A stretch of DNA of 64,000 bases from Cryptosporidium bovis (taxonomy: Eukaryota; Apicomplexa; Conoidasida; Eucoccidiorida; Cryptosporidiidae), in the NCBI GenBank assembly GCA_009768925.2, contig VHIT02000025.1, forward strand, positions 62,001-126,000, written 5' to 3'. Position 1 is the stretch's first letter. Each line of letters begins with the position of its first letter. Position numbers and translations under genes: made by a program. Positions 51,900-60,874 of this stretch are shown in pieces. The notes under the pieces were generated by a model. That model had not been told where the DNA came from. It did not search any database and worked only from the letters and a program-made list of their open reading frames with translations.

Positions 51900-54775
51900 A
51901 TTGTATATTATAGACATTCACTAAACTTTTTGTCAAATATATTTTTTTCTTCTTTTTTAAATTTTCTTTTTCATGTTTACCTGAATTAAATTCCTTATTA
52001 ATATTCAAATAACTATTCCACATTCTTGGATCACCAATTTGCAGTATCAATTTCTGATTATTATGTAGTTCCCTATACACGAGTAATTTGTTATTACTTT
52101 CATCTATTCTTCTTAAGCCTGATTCCTTTAATCCCTCGTATTTCAAACAGTCTTTTCTGTAACATTCACGGAGACCACATGAATATGGTTCTGTATTATT
52201 ATTCATATCATTTGCTACCAATGGATATGGAACAGACAAAACTGATAAATCAAAAAACACTCTCATTGATAAATGTTTATTCAAATTATTATAATACTTT
52301 TCCTGTAAGTATTCCAATGATTCTGTTTCCAATATCCTATTTTTTGTGTTATGTAAATGTAACCTTATTGGCCAATTTACAGTTGAATTAAATATTAGAC
52401 ATTTTGGTGGTACAGACATTAATCCACAAACTGTTGAATGTGATAATTTCCAATGCGACTTCTGGCATTTATCTGAACAATAACTCACAACAAAACAACC
52501 TCTGCAATACCTAAATTCAACTTCACCTTTCCTTGATTTAGATTTATCATTCTCAACCAATATTTTTACCTTTGAACCAACCGTGTAATTATTACAATTA
52601 GGATGAAAACACGGTACTTTTGCACTTTCATCCAACTTTCTTGTTAATGTACTTTCCTAAAACAATTAAAATATTAAAAAATTGTTATTAATATCTTTTT
52701 TTATTATACAAGACCCTCAAACCTACCTTTATTCTCCTATCTGTAATCCATTCTTGTGCTTTTTTCAAATCAATATTCTGTGAATTAAGCAACAATTTTA
52801 AATACTTTTTGATGGTTTTGGTATCATCTAATAATATTGATGATAGTGATTCATCAGAACCAATTTCCTGTAATTATATTAGAAATATATTTTAAGTGAA
52901 CTAAAATAAAAATAAACTTACCATTGTTGTCTTTTTAAAATGTTTGTGTAACATTCTTATTGATATTAACAAACTTTTCAAACTTGTATAATTCAAACTT
53001 ATTTCGTAAACAAATGAAAAATACATAATATCTGCTAAAAATAGTATTGTAGGATACAGTATTGATTCTGAATATTTTGGATTACATACTAACGAAAATA
53101 TATCCCACAAATTATAATTCTCACTTAATTTTGTATTATTCATACTGTTTCCATAATAACCAACTGTTGAATAACTGTATTGATTATGGTTATAATCTCT
53201 CACTATTAAATCCTCTTTTTTGTCTAGATGAATATTATTTGCGTCCAATTCAGAATAAAACATATAACCATATCCAAATACATTGTCTATTATTGAGTTG
53301 TCCACAAAATTATTATCTGATACAATATCTAGCAGCTCTTTTGAATGCCCTATAAGTAAACATTCATTTAAAAATTCTATAAAACATACAATTAATTTTA
53401 CATTGTTTTTCTCATTGACCAAGCCAATAGGTGATGAAATTAAATGATATAATATTATATTAACTAGGTTACTTGTAAATATTCTTAATGTTATTTGTTG
53501 CATATTTATACAATTCGATTCCGATAATGCAGTTAGTAATGTTCTTATTGAGTCTATATTATTTAATAAAGCTGATAGCTTAACGCTGTCTATCCATAAT
53601 TCTGTTGATGATTTACAAAATAAAAGTAAACTGTTAATTCTACATTCAAGATAATACATAACGTTAAGCCTTACAAGCAATCTTAGTACGCCGGGAATTT
53701 TTGTATCAATCATTCCAGAAAATAAATAACTTACTGCTACAAAATAATCAGGAAATAAATGTATTTTATTTAATTTTTCTTCTGTTTCCTTTGATGAACT
53801 TTTAATACTGCCAATAATTAATTCTGTCGAATTATCACCTATTTTTAAGTTATTATGTTGGAATACCACTAAAAATAACCATAACTCATGAGTAACAGAC
53901 GCCCAAAAATTAGGGTTTACGTATTTATTCTTTACAACTGATAATAACATTGGTACTAAACCTATTAATTTGTTTGGGTCGAACTTTATTAAACCCTTTA
54001 TTACATAATCTGATGATACTTCTGGTATCATTGAGTTAATTGATTCCTTCATATGAATCAGTTTATGTCTTATCCTTGTTATATCACTTGTATCAATATC
54101 ACCCAATAATTCAATACCAGATAATCCCAATATGCTATGTATTGTTGTTATGTCTATTTCAATCTTTCTATCCCTTTCAATTACTGGGTCAATATTACTT
54201 TTGTCCTTATTAATGTCACTATCGGTATACTTTGTTTGAGAATCCTTTTTTTCAGTAATTTTTTGATCTTTATAACTCGATTTTAGTTCATTTTTACCCT
54301 TGAATTTTTCTACTGCTCCTGGAAGCTTTGCCTTTATATATATACACGCACCCCTCATTTTTTGCAATGTCTCTCTTTCATGTAATATATTATTTCTGAC
54401 CAAACTTTTTCCTATTGCCAGGGTACCAGTTTCTAAGTACAAGAGCTTGTCTACATTTTTTGTTGTTATGTGTGGATGCCTGTCCGGTGAATAGTCCATA
54501 AATGGCTGTCTTTCCACTTCCCTATCTCTAACTTTACCTGCAATTCTTGATATTATCTTTAGTGACGTTATTTGATTCTCTACAGAAACTAACTTTTTTT
54601 TCTTTCTATTGGTGAATGATTTGTTTTTTTTTTCCTTCTTACCACCATTTTTTATCATCTTATCTAAGTCCTTTAGGTGTGCCATTATTTTTACTGCCTG
54701 CGATGTTTTATTCGCTGAATCTGAACTCTTAATGACCACATCTCCTTTTTCTGATTGCTTCTTTAACTTTATCAT
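51886..54775 (-). CDS. Large protein with C-terminal MYND-type zinc finger, three exons
   Basis: Exons are 54775-52922, 52867-52727 and 52656-51886, joined in phase 0 over introns of 54 and 70 nt; the product is 921 residues. The first 618 residues begin with a Lys-rich leader (KKEKKNKSFTNRKKKKL) and continue as a helical, HEAT-like part of unknown family. The small exon 2 (IGSDESLSSILLDDTKTIKK) links to the MYND finger at about residues 680-735: CFHPNCNN, then RYCRGCFVVSYCSDKCQKSH and WKLSHSTVCG. MYND fingers bind proline-rich peptides. The tail is Lys-rich. I treat the two long open segments as one gene because donor, acceptor and phase all agree. Function is unknown. Confidence 0.75.
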
Positions 54776-54777
54776 CT

Positions 54778-54984
54778 TCAATTATGATTATATTTCACTA
54801 ACCTTATTACTTTGACAAATTTATTGTTTTGTTTTGGTATGCATTTTTGCATGCATCCTATGCAATTAGTCATCCACATACAACTACCGCCTAAATTATT
54901 GCTACACGGTACATGTAAATTACAATTGGTACAAAATACAGTAATAGAAGACTTGGAATTAGAGTAGTTTGAGGTTAATAACAT
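54778..54984 (-). CDS. Small Cys-rich open frame abutting the MYND gene
   Basis: A 68-codon frame encodes a compact Cys cluster (FCTNCNLHVPCSNN, then GGSCMWMTNCIGCMQKC), which looks like a small zinc-binding domain. Its TGA at 54780-54778 ends 2 nt before the MYND-gene ATG at 54775. Three readings are possible: an independent microprotein, an upstream ORF on the same transcript, or a first exon spliced into the MYND gene through a phase-0 donor GTAATA (several in-phase acceptors exist downstream). The Cys spacing is too regular for chance, but which model holds is not decided. Confidence 0.45.
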   Translation of the reverse strand: MLLTSNYSNSKSSITVFCTNCNLHVPCSNNLGGSCMWMTNCIGCMQKCIPKQNNKFVKVIRLVKYNHN

Positions 54985-55358
54985 TTTTTGAAATAAGATG
55001 TGTTATTTCATCGTGATATATTTACAAAACTATTGATTATTTGTTTATTTTTTAATTCTGATATATGCTTCAAGTATTGTCTAGCTAAGGATAATAACAG
55101 AGTACAACTAAGAGAGAATGACAGGAAAAATAGTGTTATGGATAATATTAAATATTTTTTATTTATGTTGAATATCAAGTACTTAGTTTTTTAACATTCA
55201 AAAATAATAAAATAACTATGAAAGGGCAAGTATTAATAAAATCAAATTATGAAAAGGTCCCAGACCTGAAAATGAGTCATTATGTAGGAAAAAAAAGTGA
55301 AAAGTACCCGAACCTTAAATAAGTCAAAGCAAATTAATCATGATATATGTGACTAAAC
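54985..55358. promoter_or_regulatory. Divergent spacer before the large membrane protein
   Basis: AT-rich. AGGTC-CCA-GACCT at 55255-55267 is a small inverted repeat 92 nt upstream of the membrane-protein start. A frame at 55000-55194 has no ATG start and is not called. No E2F-like core is seen. Confidence 0.3.
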
Positions 55359-58300
55359 ATGAAACCTAGTTCCGTAATCCAAATTAACGGGAGGAGTGAT
55401 AACAAGCTGCCTAAAATCCAAGAAAAGAATGGGATAGCGGACTGTGCCGAAAATACAAAAAATACCTCTACAAAGTGGAAGAAAATATTAATATATTCAA
55501 CAATATTGGTACTTATATCTGCTAGTTGTCATTTTATTTTAAAAAACGAAAACCTTTTTAACCTAAATATAGAAAATATATTTAGTAAAATATTCAAGTG
55601 TGTTTCTATTGGAAAGTTTAAAGTTGTATATATATCTCTAGTAGAAAAAGTAATAGATATTCAAAACAGACTATGGAAGACAATTGGTAGAGATTACATT
55701 GAGGTATTATTTAAATTGAAGTTAATGTTAATCAACTTAAAGTATGGTTTAAATATAGCATTGTCTAATGTAAGATACCAATACAAAAGAATAGCAAGAA
55801 AATATGGGATAATCATTTTATTTCAGGCAATAATATACCGTTTATTTAAGTTTGTAATAAATTTAATAATGTTAATAAGAAAAAGAGTAATGGATATAAT
55901 AATTGAATCATCGAATAGTTCATTTTATTTTTATTTATTTGTAGTGTTGTTAGTATTAGTGCTATTTTGGGACAATGTGGTAATGAGAGAATACTGTAAC
56001 GACTTTAGAGTTAAGAACTTTAAAATAATTACGAGCACAATTTCAACATTAGTTACTGTATTTTACTTTCCGGTAATAGAAAAGATTTTGTTTATATTGG
56101 TTGAAGTGGTATTCAGTAATATTTATAGTTTTTGCTCAAAAGCATATTTGGGAATAAATGCAAGTGAACAAATATTAAACAGTGGTTACTATTCATATAA
56201 TCATGATGACGTAGTTGAATTTTCAATTATATCAAAAAATTGGTGGAGATCTAGAAAGTTGGACAGTGTCTTTAAGGGAGTCGAATTAATAAATGAAGTT
56301 AAAAAAAGATATGGTGAAAAAAAATCAAATTTAGGTGTAGTAAATACAATAAAAGAAATAGGTATATCTGGTTATATTAATAATGGGGGTAAAATTTCAA
56401 AAGAATTTTGTAATACCGTATTGAATGGTAATTTAAATTTAAGAGTGGGATTGAGAGTAACAACATTACTTATGGGAACATTGTCGACACTATTAATATT
56501 AAACAAGGAAAAAAGGAAATTTAACCAGAATAGAGGTGAGAAAATCTATTCAAAAGCATATTTAATACTAATAGTCATTTCTGGAATATTTATACCAATA
56601 TTAATAAACAACATTCAAAAAATAAGTAACTATTCTGATCAGGGGAAGGTAATATCGATATTATTATTTTTAACATTTAAAATAGTGACAAATTATAATC
56701 ATTTCCTATCTTTAACAATGATTATAATAGATGATTTAAAGTCAAGATTAAAAAATAAGAATGACATTGAAAGAATATTCACTTTAAATAACAATATGTT
56801 AAACGAAAGTAACTTATACTGTACAGGAATGACAGAAAAAAACATTAAAAATAAAGTTGATGAAGGGAATGTGACAAAGTTTCCTGAAGTTAAGGAAGTA
56901 TCATCATTATTTAAAGAGAAAAATAGAAAGGCAAGTCTAGTACTTAAGACAAATACAAACTATAAATCAAGTAGAACAAATCCAAAGTGTAATACGAACT
57001 CGAGATCGTGCTTAAATAGAGAATCATCAAATAATCTAATTAAAATAGGAAAAGTAAATGAAGTACTGAGGAAAAACATAGCTAGTAAAGTAGGGGTGAA
57101 GGAAGAATTAGGTGAAAATAGCGATCTGCGAGAAATAAGAAACGAAAAATCTGTGGTAAAAACAATAAAAAACATCATTAATAAAATCATAAATCTTTTC
57201 AAATCGGTATTTTTAAATAGTTTAGTAAATACATTTTTATATATATCAAATGGAAACTATAGGGGAAAGGTATTAAGCCCAATGGATCATTATAAATTAA
57301 ATAAATATATAAATAAAAGCAAAATATCAATAAATATAATAGAAGAGTTGTTAAAAAGTATGACCCTGTGTTACACAAATATTGGAAATAGGAAAATTAT
57401 AAAATTGATAACAATCAAAAAAACAGAATTAATAGACGAATTAAATAATTTTAAGCAAATATTGCCTGAAAGTGAAATATTATCAAAGTTGAGTCTCTAT
57501 AAAGGCAATAATAATCATTATAATTATAGTGAACTAAGTAAATTAGAGAAAATTATATATCCATTTTCGTTAACGTTATCATTAGAAGACAAAATAAATG
57601 TACAAGTGAATTACTATATGTTACTCAATTCAATTGAAATATTAACGTGTAATTGTGAAACAATCAAAATATCATGTAGAGCAATAATAAATTCTGAATG
57701 TTTAATAGAATTAATAAACAATATAAGCAATAATGATGTAGACAAAATAACGAGACTATTAAGTAGTAAAATGGACTATAAGACAATATCAGACATATTG
57801 ATATCATCCATATTTGCAATTAACAATAAAAGTAATATATTAAATAAATTTTCGTTGGTAAACAATTCATATAATAGGGTAAATCATGAATTGGTTGAAA
57901 ATTTAAGTAGATTGAACAATGTAGATACAAAAGAAATATTTACACAATGGAATATATTAAGAAGTGGTTTAAAAGTGGTATTACACGAAATAAAAGAAAA
58001 TCGTAGATCATATGAAGATGCATATATGGGTGGACTTCCATTACATACATTACAAATGTCGTTACATTACTTAAATACATTAGCAAGAAAAACATCAGAT
58101 TTAGTACAAGAATCGATTATTGCATGTAGTGAATTTTGTTTATATTTTAATTTAAAAACATTGGATGAATTAAACGAGTTAAACAGCACATCATCAGGAC
58201 AGTTGAAGTTATTTGATTTGTGCATTAAAGATTGTAAGGATATATTAAATTTAATAAAAACAATAAAGAACGTAATGATAGATATCTGTGATCAAAAATT

Positions 58301-58778
58301 AAGAATAGAGGGGAAAGAGATGGATATAAGCTATTTGTCGTCACTATTGCCATCAATGATTTCAAATAATGATCATAAATGTTGTAGAAAAGAGAATGAA
58401 AGTAGTTGTAAACTACATGGTAAAGGATTAAAGGATACATATAAATTGTATTCAGAAGGAAATTGTCCTGCAGTAATTGAAATAGGTGTTAATAATTCAA
58501 TAATAAATAGCAATAATGAAAAGACCGAAAAGTTTATACCGGAAAGGCCTAAAAGTTCAATACCTAGAGAGTCATCAACAAGGAGAAATAATCACGAACA
58601 AAAATCATATGATGATAATGATCTATCGCCGTCTTTGCAAACAAGTTTAAGGCGTCCAGCATCAATAAATAATAAAAGTATTGACGATTCAAATACAAAC
58701 AATAATTTAAAAAATACAGATAATTTACCTTTTTTAATAGAGACACCAGGGGAAAAACAAAATATTCAACAAATGTAG
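55359..58778 (+). CDS. Large multi-pass membrane protein of unknown function
   Basis: The 1139-residue protein has a short soluble N-terminus and a first transmembrane helix at about residues 44-62 (ILIYSTILVLISASCHFIL). More hydrophobic segments include FYFYLFVVLLVLVLFWDNVV (about 188-207), VTVFYFPVIEKILFILVEVV, LRVTTLLMGTLSTLLIL, AYLILIVISGIFIPILI and VISILLFLTFKIV. From about residue 480 it is soluble: Lys/Asn-rich, then a helical domain at about 640-960 with LPLHTLQMSLHYLNTLARKT. The end is a Ser/Pro/Asn-rich tail. No transporter signature is seen. The architecture could suit an ER or inner-membrane scaffold, but no family is recognised. It converges on the FAM210-type gene, 23 nt apart. 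Confidence 0.75.
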   Translation: MKPSSVIQINGRSDNKLPKIQEKNGIADCAENTKNTSTKWKKILIYSTILVLISASCHFILKNENLFNLNIENIFSKIFKCVSIGKFKVVYISLVEKVIDIQNRLWKTIGRDYIEVLFKLKLMLINLKYGLNIALSNVRYQYKRIARKYGIIILFQAIIYRLFKFVINLIMLIRKRVMDIIIESSNSSFYFYLFVVLLVLVLFWDNVVMREYCNDFRVKNFKIITSTISTLVTVFYFPVIEKILFILVEVVFSNIYSFCSKAYLGINASEQILNSGYYSYNHDDVVEFSIISKNWWRSRKLDSVFKGVELINEVKKRYGEKKSNLGVVNTIKEIGISGYINNGGKISKEFCNTVLNGNLNLRVGLRVTTLLMGTLSTLLILNKEKRKFNQNRGEKIYSKAYLILIVISGIFIPILINNIQKISNYSDQGKVISILLFLTFKIVTNYNHFLSLTMIIIDDLKSRLKNKNDIERIFTLNNNMLNESNLYCTGMTEKNIKNKVDEGNVTKFPEVKEVSSLFKEKNRKASLVLKTNTNYKSSRTNPKCNTNSRSCLNRESSNNLIKIGKVNEVLRKNIASKVGVKEELGENSDLREIRNEKSVVKTIKNIINKIINLFKSVFLNSLVNTFLYISNGNYRGKVLSPMDHYKLNKYINKSKISINIIEELLKSMTLCYTNIGNRKIIKLITIKKTELIDELNNFKQILPESEILSKLSLYKGNNNHYNYSELSKLEKIIYPFSLTLSLEDKINVQVNYYMLLNSIEILTCNCETIKISCRAIINSECLIELINNISNNDVDKITRLLSSKMDYKTISDILISSIFAINNKSNILNKFSLVNNSYNRVNHELVENLSRLNNVDTKEIFTQWNILRSGLKVVLHEIKENRRSYEDAYMGGLPLHTLQMSLHYLNTLARKTSDLVQESIIACSEFCLYFNLKTLDELNELNSTSSGQLKLFDLCIKDCKDILNLIKTIKNVMIDICDQKLRIEGKEMDISYLSSLLPSMISNNDHKCCRKENESSCKLHGKGLKDTYKLYSEGNCPAVIEIGVNNSIINSNNEKTEKFIPERPKSSIPRESSTRRNNHEQKSYDDNDLSPSLQTSLRRPASINNKSIDDSNTNNNLKNTDNLPFLIETPGEKQNIQQM

Positions 58779-58801
58779 AAAATAATCATAGGTTAAATAT
58801 T

Positions 58802-59329
58802 TTAAAATTTATTATATAGTAGTTTATGAATAAAGGGCGTAACTGAAACAGTAATTATTACCCTTAAAGGTTCAGTTAATTTAGTGAGAAACCATGAAAT
58901 AAAAAACTTGCAAAAAAATGAATTTAGTCTTGTTTTAAATGCATTGGAATCAATTTGACTCTGTAGTTTTGATAGTTTTAAGTTGATAAATCTGGAAGTA
59001 CTAATCTTATTAATATTAAAGGTAAGAATCAAAGTCACTATATAAGTAGAAAAGTGGACGAATATTCCTGTATATCCATATAGATATAGAATGTGTTTAA
59101 ATTTAGAGAATTTGTAATATATTGTTTTGTTTAACAGCTTATTCAGCTGAATATGATTACCATTCAGATTATTTTGTATTTTTAGGTGGTAGTTTCTTAT
59201 AAATTTGTTATTGTTTTTAATACTATTAATGTTTAAATACTGATTTTTTGTTCTTTTCATTTTACTGAATGAGTGCCTGAGTAATGGGGATAAGGATGAA
59301 AATAATAAAAAAGAGTGTTCATTTATCAT
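58802..59329 (-). CDS. FAM210/DUF1279 domain protein, probable mitochondrial-type membrane protein
   Basis: The 175-residue protein has a basic, Ser-rich N-terminus resembling a mitochondrial presequence (SPLLRHSFSKMKRTKNQYLN). The DUF1279 features follow: YGYTGIFVHFSTYIVTLILT (about residues 84-103), matching the family's 'YG-x-GI-x-VHLSVSLVSLG' helix, and WFLTKLTEPLRVIITVSVTP (about 144-163), matching 'AYAVHKALAPVRIGLTLALTP'. FAM210 proteins sit in mitochondrial membranes of animals and have links to translation. If this is Cryptosporidium, the organelle would be the reduced mitosome. The middle Asn/Lys-rich stretch is parasite-typical. Confidence 0.7.
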   Translation of the reverse strand: MINEHSFLLFSSLSPLLRHSFSKMKRTKNQYLNINSIKNNNKFIRNYHLKIQNNLNGNHIQLNKLLNKTIYYKFSKFKHILYLYGYTGIFVHFSTYIVTLILTFNINKISTSRFINLKLSKLQSQIDSNAFKTRLNSFFCKFFISWFLTKLTEPLRVIITVSVTPFIHKLLYNKF

Positions 59330-59686
59330 AAGTAGAGGGAATTGAAAATCAGTGTAGTAATTTCAGAAAAAAGATGTTTAATTGTTATTAATATTTTATA
59401 TTAGTAATTTATTTAATTTTTAATTACCGGCATGTTTAAGCATTAAAAAAACAAAAAAAATTTCGTGGCATACATGTAAATACCGGTACTGTAAAATAAT
59501 ATAATAAACAAACAAAGTACAAAGTTGAAATACACCCTACTTAAAGGAGTGATTCTCATTGATTAAGTTAGAATGAAAATATCAGTCACGAATTTTTGAG
59601 GGGTAGATAGGCGTATTAATAATTAAAAAGTTATTTCTCTCTTTAGAAAGAGAGTGGCATATATTGGATTGTGAAAAAAAGGGAAG
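59330..59686. promoter_or_regulatory. Divergent promoter FAM210-type / actin-related protein
   Basis: TACCGGTA at 59481-59488 is a perfect 8-bp palindrome, with a related TTACCGGCAT near 59424. The rest is AT-rich. Similar ACCGGTA elements occur in the RAD51 spacer. Confidence 0.4.
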
Positions 59687-60874
59687 ATGAAGTCACTAAT
59701 ACTAGAAATTGGTCGTTATGTATGTAAAGGAGGTAGGAACGACTATGAGCTACCATTGGTGGAGATACCATCTGTGTGTTATATTTCAGAAAAGAGGAAC
59801 GAGAACGGGAGAGAAGAGGTGAATTTAAGAAATAGAAAAGAACCACTTGAAAATTTAAAGGTTGGGAATGACGCATTGAATGAAATAGAGAACAAAGGAG
59901 GAAGTATAATGTATCCCTTGAGTAAGAATCTAGTAATGAGTGACTGGGATTTGTGTAAATTAATATGGGAAAAAGTGTTAATTGAGTTGGGAGTGAACAG
60001 TGTAGACCAGAATTACGACTCAATATTGGTAATACTTCCGTCTACTGGGGGTAAGTTGATAGAGGAGAAAGTAGACGAGTGGCTGAAGGAGTACTATAAA
60101 TTTAAAAAGGTTTATTATGTTCCAAACTACCTATTGACGCTTTATTCATATGGTAAGGAGACGGGAATAGTAGTGGATATGGGAACGTTTTGGACAAATA
60201 TAACTCCAGTGATAGAGGGTATATCTGATAATAACTATTCAATAAGCATACCCATTGGGGGCAGCGTATTAGAAGACTATTTAAAATTATTATTATCGAG
60301 AAGAGGACTTAACTTAACAAGGAAGCACACCACAATAAAGGAAGAAAGCGAGGATGACTTACTCGTGAGAAAGATTTTGAATGAAAATTGTTTCGTGTCT
60401 CTAAATGGGAAAATAACAAAAGATGCAATATCAAATACAACATCTTATTTGGAGATATTAGAATTGGAGAGTCTGGAAAAGAGCGTATATATAGAAGAAG
60501 AGAGGTTTCAGGTGACGGAAAACGTATTTTTCAGACCACATAGTATAGGAATAGAATCCCCATCTATTTGCGAGGGCATACTTAAAGTAGTAAATAAATG
60601 TCCCTTGGACACAAGAGTGTTACTTATGGAAAATATATATTTGTGTGGCAAATCATCATTATATATGGGGTTGCCACAAAGACTCGAACTGAATTTAAAA
60701 AGACTATTTTTAGACAACAAGTTAATGGGAGACATAGAAAGACTAAGCAAATACAAAATATCTGTTTTTGATGACCCAAATAGAGATGTAAGTTCATTCA
60801 AAGGTGCAAATCTATATTTAAAATTAATCAGTATGGAAGGTAATCAATGGCCTGGAGGGAATAATCTGGGATAG
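59687..60874 (+). CDS. Actin-related protein (diverged)
   Basis: The 395-residue protein has actin-fold landmarks. The start SLILEIGRYVCKGGRNDYEL corresponds to the first phosphate loop ('IDNGSGMCKAGFAGDDAP'), but the catalytic Asp-Asn-Gly-Ser is not kept. YPLSKNLVMSDWDLCKLIWE matches 'YPIEHGIVTNWDDMEKIW'. VVDMGTFWTNITPVIEG is the second phosphate loop, followed by SIPIGGSVLEDYL. ICEGILKVVNKCPLDTRVLL and NIYLCGKSS match the 'SI-CD-D-R--L--NI-L-GG' region. The altered first loop suggests weak or no ATP hydrolysis. ARP class is uncertain: it may be a nuclear chromatin ARP, a dynactin-type ARP or an apicomplexan-specific one. The last 51 nt overlap the LeuRS coding end. Confidence 0.75.
   Translation: MKSLILEIGRYVCKGGRNDYELPLVEIPSVCYISEKRNENGREEVNLRNRKEPLENLKVGNDALNEIENKGGSIMYPLSKNLVMSDWDLCKLIWEKVLIELGVNSVDQNYDSILVILPSTGGKLIEEKVDEWLKEYYKFKKVYYVPNYLLTLYSYGKETGIVVDMGTFWTNITPVIEGISDNNYSISIPIGGSVLEDYLKLLLSRRGLNLTRKHTTIKEESEDDLLVRKILNENCFVSLNGKITKDAISNTTSYLEILELESLEKSVYIEEERFQVTENVFFRPHSIGIESPSICEGILKVVNKCPLDTRVLLMENIYLCGKSSLYMGLPQRLELNLKRLFLDNKLMGDIERLSKYKISVFDDPNRDVSSFKGANLYLKLISMEGNQWPGGNNLG

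Noticed and set aside
55000-55194. 64-codon frame before the large membrane protein with a hydrophobic start
   Set aside because: It opens at GTG rather than ATG, and the nearest ATG reads another frame that stops quickly.
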